From the NCBI GenBank assembly GCA_958009055.1, contig OY253663.1:1-64000 (forward strand): 64,000 nucleotides of DNA. Direction: 5' to 3'. The stretch comes from Choricystis sp. odSpoLacu1. Taxonomy: Eukaryota; Chlorophyta; Trebouxiophyceae. The position numbers were made by a program, and so were the translations under genes. Of this stretch, positions 21,958 through 30,468 are shown piece after piece. The notes under the pieces are model-generated. The model did not search any database, had not been told where the DNA came from, and saw only the letters and a program-made list of their open reading frames with translations. Each line of letters opens with the position of its first letter. Position 1 is the stretch's first letter.

Positions 21958-22818
21958 ATGATGCTGTTGCCACCGTCCATCTCCTCCTCCCTCGCCCCCG
22001 CCGGCCGCCCCCTGACGCCCGCCGCGCTGCGGTCCGCCGCGCTCGCGGCGGGCGGCTACGCGACGCCCTCCCTTAACGACGTGCTCGTCCTGTCCAACCG
22101 CGGCTTCACGCAGTGGGTGGAACCAGGTGGTGATGGCGACGACGCCAACCCTTTTCCTCTGACGCCGTACGCGCCGGCGCTGCTAGCCTTACACGCCGAC
22201 GGCAACGGGTTCACTCTCCTCCCCTCTTCACCTCTCTCCTTCCCCCGCCTAGCCTGCCTGTTCTTGCAGTGTAATGGTCTGGCGTCCCTGGCGGGCCTGG
22301 CCACCCTGGCGCCGTCCCTGGTCACCCTGGACGTGTCGTCCAACGCGCTGACCTCTCTGACTGGCCTGCCCCCCACCCTCGCCACCCTGAGGGCGACCGC
22401 CAACCCGTCCCTGGGTGCTGGTGACGATGATGCCACCGCCCTGGCTGGCCTCACCGCCTGCCCCTCCCTGGCCACCCTGGACCTCGCACACTGCGGCCTG
22501 TCCGACGCCGACGCGCTGCTCTCACTCCTCACCCACCTGCCCTCCCTGCGCTGCCTGTACGTCACCGGCAACCCGGTCACCTCCTCCCTGCCCCGCCGCA
22601 CCCTGGTGGCGGCGTGCCCGGGGCTGGCATATGTAAACGATTCCCCTGTGTTTGGCGGGGAGCGCGCCGCGGCCAACGCGTGGCGAAACAGAGGAGACGA
22701 CGCGGCGGCGGAGGCTGCCACAGCGTGGAGTGAAGCAGAGAGGAAGCGGGTGGCGCTGGTGGAGGACGGGTTGAGGGCGGGGGTGGGGGACAAGGAGAAC
22801 AGGGGAGTGAGTGGGTGA
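21958..22818 (+). CDS. DNAAF1: Dynein axonemal assembly factor 1 (LRRC50/ODA7-like)
   Basis: A single exon of 286 residues with leucine-rich repeats. The order of blocks matches the conserved part of DNAAF1: PSLNDVLVLSNRGF, CLFLQCNGLASLAGL, TLDVSSNALTSLTGL, TLDLAHCGLSDADALLSLL, CLYVTGNPV and YVNDSPVFGGERAAANAW (human has YLDDRPVF...RACAEAW). DNAAF1 is a cytoplasmic factor needed to preassemble dynein arms, so its presence implies motile flagella. The long C-terminal extension of animal proteins is missing; the protein ends soon after the cap repeat. Either of two adjacent ATGs (21958, 21961) could start translation. Confidence 0.8.
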   Translation: MMLLPPSISSSLAPAGRPLTPAALRSAALAAGGYATPSLNDVLVLSNRGFTQWVEPGGDGDDANPFPLTPYAPALLALHADGNGFTLLPSSPLSFPRLACLFLQCNGLASLAGLATLAPSLVTLDVSSNALTSLTGLPPTLATLRATANPSLGAGDDDATALAGLTACPSLATLDLAHCGLSDADALLSLLTHLPSLRCLYVTGNPVTSSLPRRTLVAACPGLAYVNDSPVFGGERAAANAWRNRGDDAAAEAATAWSEAERKRVALVEDGLRAGVGDKENRGVSG

Positions 22819-23074
22819 GAGAGAGTGGTGAAAACGAAAAAACTACCCCTCACTTTGCAGAGAGCTTTCTCATCTCTCTCTCTCGTGCCACACGCAACGC
22901 TCACAAGGCTGTGCCTCTCTCTGCGACACCGCAGTCCCACCACACGTGAGCTGGTCGCTGTCGTGACGCAAGAACCGGACACCGCGACCGCCGCCCTCCA
23001 TCGACGCATCGTTTTCCCGCGCGCATCCCCCCAAACGCACGCCCCCTCCTCCCTCCCCTCCTTCCCAAACCATC

Positions 23075-23743
23075 ATGGTGCGCCTGACCATGATCGCGCG
23101 CGCCTCGGACGGCCTCCCCCTGGCCGAAGGCCTGGACGCCGCCCGCGACCCGGCCGCCGGCGCGCTGAAAGAGTCAGCAAAAGCCGTCCTCGCCAAGCTG
23201 GGCCCCTCATCCTCCTCCTCCACCCCCACCCGCGTCTCTGTGGATGGTGGCGGCGCCGTCTTCCACGTGGCCCTGGTGGACGGCGTCGCGTATGTGGCGG
23301 CGGCCGACAGGGCCTACCCCAAACGCCTCGCCTTCCAATACCTGGACGACCTGGCCGGCGAGTTCTCCCGCCTGTACGGCGGTGCAGCCGCTGTGGCAGC
23401 CGTCACCCGCCCCTACGCATTTGTCAAGTTTGACACGTTCATTCAGAAGAGTCGCCGTGTTTATGCAGACGCCCGCACCGCCCGCAACATTGCCGCCCTC
23501 TCCTCCGAGCTGGGCGAAGTGCATGCCATCATGACGCGCAACATTGCGGACGTGCTGGGGCAGGGGGAGAGGTTGGACAGGATGGCGGCGGCGGGCGCCA
23601 GCCTGGCGCACGAAACGAAAGCGTTTCGATCGCGCGCGGTCGCGCTGCACCGGCAGGCCCTAGTGCGCAAGTATGCGCCGCTGGTGGGGGTGGGGGTGGG
23701 CGTGCTGATGGTGCTGTGGCTGAGGAAGAAGCTGTATGGGTAG
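23075..23743 (+). CDS. SEC22: SEC22-type longin SNARE
   Basis: A single exon of 222 residues. The N-terminal longin domain (MVRLTMIARASDGLPLAEGL ... YPKRLAFQYLDDLAGEF) is followed by a SNARE helix (ELGEVHAIMTRNIADVLGQG) and a C-terminal anchor (LVGVGVGVLMVLWLRKK). SEC22 acts in ER-Golgi vesicle fusion. The C-terminal HRQALVRKYAP closely resembles the plant form. At the ionic zero layer, where most R-SNAREs have Arg, the residue appears to be Gln (VLGQGE); plant SEC22 is also atypical here. No frame break is seen. Confidence 0.93.
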   Translation: MVRLTMIARASDGLPLAEGLDAARDPAAGALKESAKAVLAKLGPSSSSSTPTRVSVDGGGAVFHVALVDGVAYVAAADRAYPKRLAFQYLDDLAGEFSRLYGGAAAVAAVTRPYAFVKFDTFIQKSRRVYADARTARNIAALSSELGEVHAIMTRNIADVLGQGERLDRMAAAGASLAHETKAFRSRAVALHRQALVRKYAPLVGVGVGVLMVLWLRKKLYG

Positions 23744-23874
23744 AGAAGAGAGAGAAGCGTGGGGAGGTGGATCCGCAGAAAAAACACTGTTAAACAAAAA
23801 AATGAAAACACCACGTTTGCCTTCTCTTTCACACACACACACACGCAAATGCTAAGGCTCCCCCCCACTCATCA

Positions 23875-24124
23875 TCACTCTCCTCCCACGTCAAACTCCT
23901 CCACCTCCACCGGCTCCCATCCGCCGTGCGCGTCGCCATCGCGAAACACGACCGCCACGACGGCGTCGTTGCCCACGCCGGCGTCGGCCAGGGTGGCGTC
24001 GTCGGCCAGGGGGCGGTCGTCGAGGATGAGGCGCATGTCGGGGGCGGGCTAGGAGAGAGGGGGTGGAGGGGTGGGAGGGTGTCGGTTTTTTCATCGATCG
24101 CGGAACGAACATCTCTCTCTCTTT

Positions 24125-24160
<36 letters not shown>

Positions 24161-24424
24161 ACTCTCTCACAATCACCTGCTGCAACAGGTCGGCCAACCG
24201 CCCCAGCACGGTCGCCACCGTGTCGGTCGGGGGGTCGACTTTCAGGAACACGGTGGACCGGCGGCGCTTGACGCGGATGTAGGCAAAGGCGGGCTCAGCG
24301 GTGGTGGACGCCTGTGGCAGGGGTGAGTGTGGGGAGGGAAGGGAGGCGTGTGCGTGAGAGGGGGAGCAGGGGGGATTGGGGTTTCGGGGCAGGCTCAAAA
24401 GAACACGACAAAAAAACGCACCAT
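23875..24424 (-). CDS. Elongin-B-like ubiquitin-fold protein
   Basis: Exons 24424-24422 (the ATG alone), 24311-24177 and 24048-23875 give 103 residues. The protein is one ubiquitin-like fold: AFAYIRVKRRRSTVFLKVD, TVATVLGRLADLLQ, MRLILDDRPLADDATLADAG and AVVAVVFRDGD, ending WEPVEVEEFDVGGE. This matches the layout of elongin B (RRHKTTIF..., QRLYKDDQLLDDGKTL..., AFR...), a partner of elongin C in transcription elongation and Cullin-2/5 ligases. The start-codon exon is inferred from an in-frame ATG placed directly before a gtgcgt donor. A (CA)n tract precedes the splice site of intron 2. Confidence 0.75.
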
Positions 24425-24715
24425 CTCTGCGCGCCCTCGCCCTGTGAAGTCCCCGGGGTGCGCTGCAGCTGCAGAGAGGAGGGCGGACGGTGTGCGGCGG
24501 GCGTGGGAGAAGAAAGGGAGGGCGCGTTGAAAGAAAAACGCCAATGGTTTTGCTCCCCGACGTCGGCCGACCTCTCTCTCTGCCTTCCAACCCTCCCTCC
24601 ATAAAAGCAATAAAAGGATTTGACCGCGCCCATCATGGATCTACAATGCTCTTCAACTCTTTCTCTCTCTTCCAAAAGCCCGTCTCTACCTTTTGTCTTT
24701 CCCAACATTCCACCA

Positions 24716-26341
24716 TCACCCCAACCCGCCCCCATCCTCCCACGATTCAACTCGCCCATCGTACGGCTTCTGCTCCAGCCTCTCATTCCACCCAAAGCAC
24801 CGGTTGAGCGTGTCGAACCAGTCGTTGGTGGAGTCGCCGCGCGCGATGGTGGGCACCGGGTTGGGCGACATGCGGACGGCCACTGAGTCGCCGCGCTGCA
24901 GTTCCCTCCGCTTCTTGCCATCAAAACACACCCACGCGCTGCACCGCATGTCGCCCGCGATGCGGAGCTCGAGTTCAGCGTAGTCGGGTAGGACGACGGG
25001 ACGGAAGGAGAGCGAGTGTGGACAGATGGGCGTGAACAAAATGGCGGGCACGTTTGGGTGGACCATGGATCCACCCGCCGCGACGCTGTAAGCGGTAGAC
25101 CCTGTCGTCGTGGCCAGCATGACTCCATCCGCCTGCACTTTGGTCACCAGCCTGTCCCGCTCCCAGCACTCGATCTTGGTGAGGTAGGGGGAGGCGCCCC
25201 GGTCGACGACGACCTCGTTTAAGACTTCGATCGGGTCGCCAAGCGGCTTTCCGTCGCGCAGCACACGACACTCCAACCGCATGCGCAATGTGACGTGCAC
25301 ACCAGCAGCTGGTGTGCCCGACTGGGTGACAGCACACGACTCCAGTGTGTCCCGCCCCCGGATGACGGCGGACAGTGCGGACGCGTGCTCGGCAAAGGCG
25401 TGGTTGGTCAGAAAGCCGAGGGAGCCGCAGTTGAAGGAGACAACAGGCGGAATCGCGCGCCGAAACAGGGAGCTAGCATGCAGCACGAGCCCATCCCCCC
25501 CCATGCACACCACAAAGTCGACGCACTCGTGCAGGGCGGCGGCTTCGGCGGCGTCGAAGGCGTCCAGGTAGGGGGTGGCGGCGGGGCCGAGCGTGGCGCG
25601 CGTGGGGGCAAGCTCTGAGGGTTCGACGAGAACCAGCAGCCCTTCCACCGCGCCCAGGTGGCGCACGACTGCGTTGAACTGGGGGCGCAGCTCTTCGCCC
25701 AGCTTTTTGAGGACGAGGACGCTGGAAAGTGGGTGGGTGGGTGGTGTTGAGGAAAAGGGCCATCGTTTTTTGCTTTCCACCCACCCACCCACAAACACCA
25801 AACACTCACCTGCGTGGTGGCGACTTCCACACCAGCAGCTGTTGCTGAGTGGACGGGTAGGACAGCTTGAGGGTGCCGCCGGCTGTGTGGAGTGTGTGCG
25901 TGAGTGGGGTGAGGCCAAAACAGGGTGGGGAGGCGTCAATCGAAAAAAAAAAAAAACGCCAGCTCTGCTCTCGCGACGGTCAGGCGGGCACCGGCACATT
26001 CGCCCCTCCCCACCCCTGCCTCTCCTTCCCCCACACACACAGCACTCACGTTGCACCGTCTCCCGCGTGCACGACAGTCCGTCCGTGCGGTACAGCACGA
26101 GCTCAGACTTGGGCGGGCGCGGCAAGCGCCCCGTGGTGGAGGGAGGTGCGTCAACCACCGGCGCCACCCCCGCCGTCGCATCGACCGGCGGCCGCAGAGG
26201 CGCCGTGCTGGTGGATGATGACGAGGGGGAGGGCGGCCGCCCCGCGTCGCGGGGGGGGGCGGAGGGCGTCGGCGCGCGGGGGGCGCGGCGCGGCGTGCGC
26301 GGCGGGGCGGAGCGGTCGGGGCGGGCGCCCGAGGACCGCAT
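24716..26341 (-). CDS. NADK: NAD kinase
   Basis: Exons 26341-26050, 25882-25810 and 25721-24716 give 456 residues. NAD kinase makes NADP from NAD and ATP. The sequence has VLVLKKLGEELRPQF, the catalytic CMGGDGLVLHASSLF, NCGSLGFLTNHAF, TTTGSTAYSVAAGG and the end motif SPNPVPTIARG. Exon 1 encodes a Pro/Ser/Ala-rich N-terminal region (about 75 residues) and KSELVLYRTDGLSCTRETVQ. The GGDG is followed by L instead of the usual T. The enzyme is probably cytosolic or plastidic; targeting is not clear. Confidence 0.94.
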   Translation of the reverse strand: MRSSGARPDRSAPPRTPRRAPRAPTPSAPPRDAGRPPSPSSSSTSTAPLRPPVDATAGVAPVVDAPPSTTGRLPRPPKSELVLYRTDGLSCTRETVQRECCVCGGRRGRGGEGRMCRCPPDRRESRAGVFFFFRLTPPHPVLASPHSRTHSTQPAAPSSCPTRPLSNSCWCGSRHHAGECLVFVGGWVESKKRWPFSSTPPTHPLSSVLVLKKLGEELRPQFNAVVRHLGAVEGLLVLVEPSELAPTRATLGPAATPYLDAFDAAEAAALHECVDFVVCMGGDGLVLHASSLFRRAIPPVVSFNCGSLGFLTNHAFAEHASALSAVIRGRDTLESCAVTQSGTPAAGVHVTLRMRLECRVLRDGKPLGDPIEVLNEVVVDRGASPYLTKIECWERDRLVTKVQADGVMLATTTGSTAYSVAAGGSMVHPNVPAILFTPICPHSLSFRPVVLPDYAELELRIAGDMRCSAWVCFDGKKRRELQRGDSVAVRMSPNPVPTIARGDSTNDWFDTLNRCFGWNERLEQKPYDGRVESWEDGGGLG

Positions 26342-27085
26342 TGGAGGGAGAAGGGGGAGGGCGGGCAAGGGCAGGTGTGGACGGGGTTGTGTCGAGTGAA
26401 GTGTGGCGAGCGGGACGCACTCACACACACGACGAAAGGGGCGGGGCGAAACCTCGTTCAGACCTCTTTTCGTTCTGTGCGTTTTCTCGCGCCCGTCGCC
26501 AATGCCTCCCCTCGCCGCCCGCCACCCGCACCTGGCCCGCGGACGCGCGCGTGCCCGTTCTGTTTGCCCGGCCGCGGGGCGGCGGGGAGACGGCGACGTT
26601 GAGATGAACGGCGAGTGAAGAGAGGGAGGGGGAGGAAAGCGTTGTTTGTAAGCCTGTGTCTGTTTTTTTTTGTGTTCACTCACATCCACTTGACGTGTAC
26701 TGTGCTTGGTGAGTGAGGGCAAGGGGGACAGCGGGGACAACAGGGAGAGGGGGCCGGAGAGTGGCAGTGCTGCGCTCGCCGCCTCCGAAACCAAAAGACC
26801 GACCCCCCTGCCGATCAGCTGTGCGCCACCCACCCCACCTCCCTGCCCAAAAGAGAGGCACACCTTGGAAGCATTTTGATTGTGCAGGATGCATCGAATC
26901 AGAAGAAAAGAACACGTGTGTTGAACGTGCGGTCTCACCCGACGGACACGAAAACACGGGGGCAGGTTGGAAGCAGTGTGGGACGAGCATTCCCCGTTTT
27001 TTCGCATCCCTCTCTCGGCGTGCGCGCTGGCTGTGGTTTGCGCGGGCGGCCCGGGCGCCAAACCACACGGTCTGTGCCCTTCCCC
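26342..27085. promoter_or_regulatory. Divergent intergenic region NADK / histidine phosphatase
   Basis: This is a 744-base gap between two genes transcribed away from each other, so it should carry both promoters. Possible donor-like sequences near 26694 (gatgtgagtg on the minus strand) could belong to a 5' UTR intron of NADK. I see no conserved ORF, RNA gene or repeat. Confidence 0.45.
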
Positions 27086-28557
27086 ATGCCACCGACCGCC
27101 GCCCTGCCGCGCGCGCTTGCGCCGCGCGCGCACGCGCGCCGCGCGCCACCGCCCCCACACGCGGTCCCACCCACCCCGTCCGGCGACAACGGAACCAGCA
27201 GCAGTGGGCCCCTGGCACCACAGTCGCCACCCCCCTCTGGCGACCCGGCTGTGTTGGCTGCGTCGATCGCGCGCGCGGCTGCCCTTCTCGAAGACGGGGC
27301 GTCGCTCGCGGCGCGCCAGGCCGCGGCTGCAGCCGACCTGGCTGCCGCGTTGACGGCGGCGGCCGCGTCACCGACTGGTCTGGACCCTGGCACGGCGGCG
27401 GCAGCTGCAACAGTGGCGGAGAGGCTGGCCGCGGCAGCCGCGGCCGTCGCGCCGGCATCATCATCCATCCTCCTCCCAGGCACCCGCCTCCCGCCCCCTC
27501 CCCCCGACGACTTGCGCGCCCTGGGCCGCTTTGACGCCCGCTTCCACTCCACGTCGGCGGCTGCCACGCCTGCTGATCTGCGCGTGCTGCCGCGGCGCAT
27601 CGTGTTGGTGCGCCACGCCGAATCTCTCGGCAACGTCGACAAGGGAGCGTACGCCGTCGTCCCCGACCCCCAACTCCCCCTGACGCCACGTGGCGAGGCC
27701 CAGGCCGCGGCTGCCGGGGCGTCCATTCGGTCCCTGTTTGATGAGGACGGTGCTCCCTACCGCCTGCACTTCTATCTGTCGCCCTATCTTCGTTCCAAAC
27801 AGACCGCCGCCGCCATCGCGGCCGCCTTCGACCCGGGCGTCGTGGTGCGCATGCAGGAGGATGTGCAGCTGAGGGAGCAAGACTTTGGCAACTTCCAGGA
27901 TGGTGAGTCGAGAGGAGTTGGGGGGTTGGGAGGACACTTTGACACTCTGCGGCTCTCTTTTCTTTTTCACTCACCCCAACCCTCACACCCACACACAGCC
28001 GCCGACAAAGAGCGGGAAAAGCAGGAGCGCCTGCGCTTTGGCCGCTTCTTCTACCGCTTCTTTGGGGGCGAGTCGGCGGCTGACGTCTATGACAGGTGAG
28101 AGAGAGGGAGGAAAAAACAGAAACGCGGAGGCATCGATTTTTTCATTCCTCTTTCCAACCCACCATCCCACACTCCAACCACAGGCTCACCCTCTTCGAA
28201 GACCACCTCATCCGCGATATCAATGCCGGCCGCTTTGCACGGGGCGCGTCCCTCGTGCTGGTGACTCACGGGCTGGCGATGCGTGTGTTGCTCATGCGCT
28301 GGCTCAAGTGGTCCATCTCCGAGTTTCTGCAGGTCTACAACCCGCCCAACGCGGTGCCCATCGTGCTGGAGCGCACCATCTCTCCAATTGCGCCAGACGG
28401 GGCGTATGATTCGATTGATGGCGCGTATGGGGGGGATGACGATGATTCGGTGAGGGTGCACACAAAGGCGTTGTATCGACTCACTCCAGAGAGCGCGGCC
28501 GCGTTGAAAGGGTGCACGGAGTCCATGTGCCAGATACGGAGAGGGTGGAGCGTGTAA
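27086..28557 (+). CDS. Histidine phosphatase superfamily (phosphoglycerate-mutase-like) protein
   Basis: Exons 27086-27902, 27999-28095 and 28185-28557 give 428 residues. The catalytic phospho-acceptor motif IVLVRHAESLGNVDKG (about residue 172), FYLSPYLRSKQTAAAIA and the second catalytic His in LVLVTHGLAMRVLLMRWL are present. The middle segment RFGRFFYRFFGGESAADVYDR resembles fungal and plant PGAM-like phosphatases of broad specificity. The first 165 residues are Ala/Pro-rich with no domain and could hold a transit peptide. The substrate is unknown. Confidence 0.9.
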
Positions 28558-28699
28558 CATGAGGGAGGTGATCAACAACGAAGCGTATTTTCAAAAAAAA
28601 GAGGACGGCGTGGTTGACGACACAATACGCAACCCCGTCGCGTTGTCGGGGCGGGGAGGCATTGGCCTCCTCCCCCTTTACGCGTCCACCCCTCTCCGC

Positions 28700-29719
28700 A
28701 TGATCGCCACCCTGCTCCTCCTGATGGTGGCAACCACCGCCATTGCGGCGGCGCGCCGAGCGTGGCGGCAGTCTGTGGGGCCGCCACTGCGAGCGTCAAC
28801 CGTCGCGACAGGTGCACACCGGTTGCCACGCCCGCCGCCTCCCACACAAGCAGCCCAGCGCGCTTGCAACGCAGGCCTTGTCAACGTGCGCGACGTGGGG
28901 GCGGCCGCCCCGCCCGGCGCCACTCGCCGGGGCGCCCTGTTTCGGTGCGCGTCGCCGCTCGCGCTGCCGCCGCACGCCGCCCGCACCGCCTTGGCGGCCC
29001 TGGTTGGCGGTTGTGGAGAGGGCAGCACCTCTCTCCCCCCCATCGTCATCATCGACCTGCGCAGCGCGTCCGAGTGGGAGGCGGGCGGCGCGGCGACCGC
29101 GGCCGCACTGCGCGTGTCACACGCCTGGCCTCCCCTCCCCACCCCCGCCTCGATCACCGTGCACCGTGCGCCGTTGCAAGAATGGGGGCCCTTTACTCGC
29201 GCGTTTGTGTTACGTTTACCGGTGCGAAAAGCAGCCCCAATCGTGGCCTCGTTTTTGCACGCCCGCGTGCGGCGCTTGCGCCCCCCCGTGCCCGCCCTGC
29301 GCGCCGCCGTGCTGGCCGCCATCAATGAAGGCGGCCTGCCTGCCACCTATGCCACCATTCTGGGGGCGGCGGGGCATCGTGTCGCGGCCGCGCTGCGCGG
29401 TGTGAGTGCCGCGGCCGCGGCTCGCGCCCTCACCATCATCACCTGCAAGCACGGCAAGGATCGCAGCGGCCTGGTGGCGGCCTTGGTGCTGGCTATCCTG
29501 GAGGTGGACAGAGGGGCCGTGCTGGCCGACTATGCTGCATCGGCAGAGCACTGCGCCGCTGCCGCGATCTCCCTGCCTGGCCTGCGCGGCGCGCCGCCAG
29601 CCGCCCTGGCGACAGTCTGGGACTGGTTGGATGCCGAGTGGGGCGGGGTGGACGGCTACCTGGACTGGATCGGGTTTGGGGCTGCGGAGCGGGACGCGTT
29701 GCGGCGGGCGCTGAAGTAG
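28700..29719 (+). CDS. Membrane-anchored protein tyrosine phosphatase-like (Y_phosphatase3 type)
   Basis: A single exon; from ATG 28700 it encodes 339 residues. An N-terminal hydrophobic anchor (MIATLLLLMVATTAIAAARR) is followed by a region starting NAGLVNVRDVGAAAPPGATR and RRGALFRCASP, typical of the LipA/SIW14-type phosphatase entry. VIIDLRSASEWE follows, then the CX5R signature ITCKHGKDRSGLVAAL. The frame is open further upstream to an ATG at 28559, directly after the previous gene's stop; I prefer 28700 because it creates the anchor. Family members dephosphorylate phosphotyrosine or phosphoinositides; the substrate here is unknown. Confidence 0.8.
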   Translation: MIATLLLLMVATTAIAAARRAWRQSVGPPLRASTVATGAHRLPRPPPPTQAAQRACNAGLVNVRDVGAAAPPGATRRGALFRCASPLALPPHAARTALAALVGGCGEGSTSLPPIVIIDLRSASEWEAGGAATAAALRVSHAWPPLPTPASITVHRAPLQEWGPFTRAFVLRLPVRKAAPIVASFLHARVRRLRPPVPALRAAVLAAINEGGLPATYATILGAAGHRVAAALRGVSAAAAARALTIITCKHGKDRSGLVAALVLAILEVDRGAVLADYAASAEHCAAAAISLPGLRGAPPAALATVWDWLDAEWGGVDGYLDWIGFGAAERDALRRALK

Positions 29720-29822
29720 GGGAGAGGGAGGGAGGACAAAAAAAAAAGGATTTTTTGTATTCACACAGTTGTTGTTTTCCACGCACTCCCAAACCAAAAG
29801 AAAAACACACCCTCTCTCTCTT

Positions 29823-30330
29823 TCACCCAAACGATATCTGGGACGCGCCCCCCGGCGGCGCCAGCACACGGGACGTGGGGCGCCCCGTGACAAAGTTGCC
29901 CACGTTTTGTTGGCCACCCGGGCGGGCGTAGTTGTTGGACGAGTGGTCGGCGGACGCGGTGGGGGCGGCGTCGTGGGGGCCGGGGGCCGGGGCGGCGGTG
30001 GCGGGGTCGGGCTTGAGGTCGCTGTGGTGGGTGGGTGTGGGTCGGTTCGTGAGCGCGCGCGCGCGCGAGGGGCCTGCCCCGCCAACCTCCATGCCGCAAG
30101 AGAGAGCGCACCGCGCCGCGCCCTCTCCCTCTCTCCCTGTCTCTCTCTCTCCACACACACACGCTCCCCCACACTCACACGTCCCCCGTGGCCAGCATGT
30201 GGTCCACCAACCGCTCCGTCAGGGCGTCCTTGGACCCCGCGGGCGACAGGCCGCGCGCGCGGCACTGCACGCGCAGGTCGCACAGGGGCAGGGGGCGCAA
30301 GGCGGCGCGGGCGGAGAGGTCGAGCGTCAT
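29823..30330 (-). CDS. Small SAP-domain protein with SPIRAL1/Jupiter-like PPGG tail
   Basis: Exons 30330-30179 and 30021-29823 give 116 residues. The N-terminus (LSARAALRPLPLCDLRVQCR, then GLSPAGSKDALTERLVDHML) is a SAP helix-extension-helix, usually DNA/RNA-binding. The C-terminus has NNYARPGGQQNVGNFVTGRP followed by TSRVLAPPGGASQISFG. It resembles the GQNxGNFxTxRP and SRVLxPPGGxSxxxFG motifs of plant SPIRAL1 and animal Jupiter/HN1 microtubule-associated proteins. The combination is unusual. The splice (donor gtgagt, acceptor accacag) restores the frame exactly. Confidence 0.75.
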
Positions 30331-30468
30331 TGGAGAGGGGAGAGAGGTGGAGGAGGAGGTGGTGTCGGAGGGGCGACACACGAAAAACGAAGAAAGGCAA
30401 TGAAACGAAGAGGCGAACAGGCAACAAGAGAACCACGGAAAACTCAGACTCTCTCTCTCTCTTCACAC

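Noticed and set aside
24129..24157. (CA)n arrays as CRISPR-like or centromeric repeats
   Set aside because: They are simple dinucleotide microsatellites inside or next to introns, with no spacer structure.
24716..27160. A single 814-residue minus-strand protein including NAD kinase
   Set aside because: The upstream part is an intron/UTR read through. The spliced model 26341-24716 gives the conserved NADK N-terminal segment exactly.
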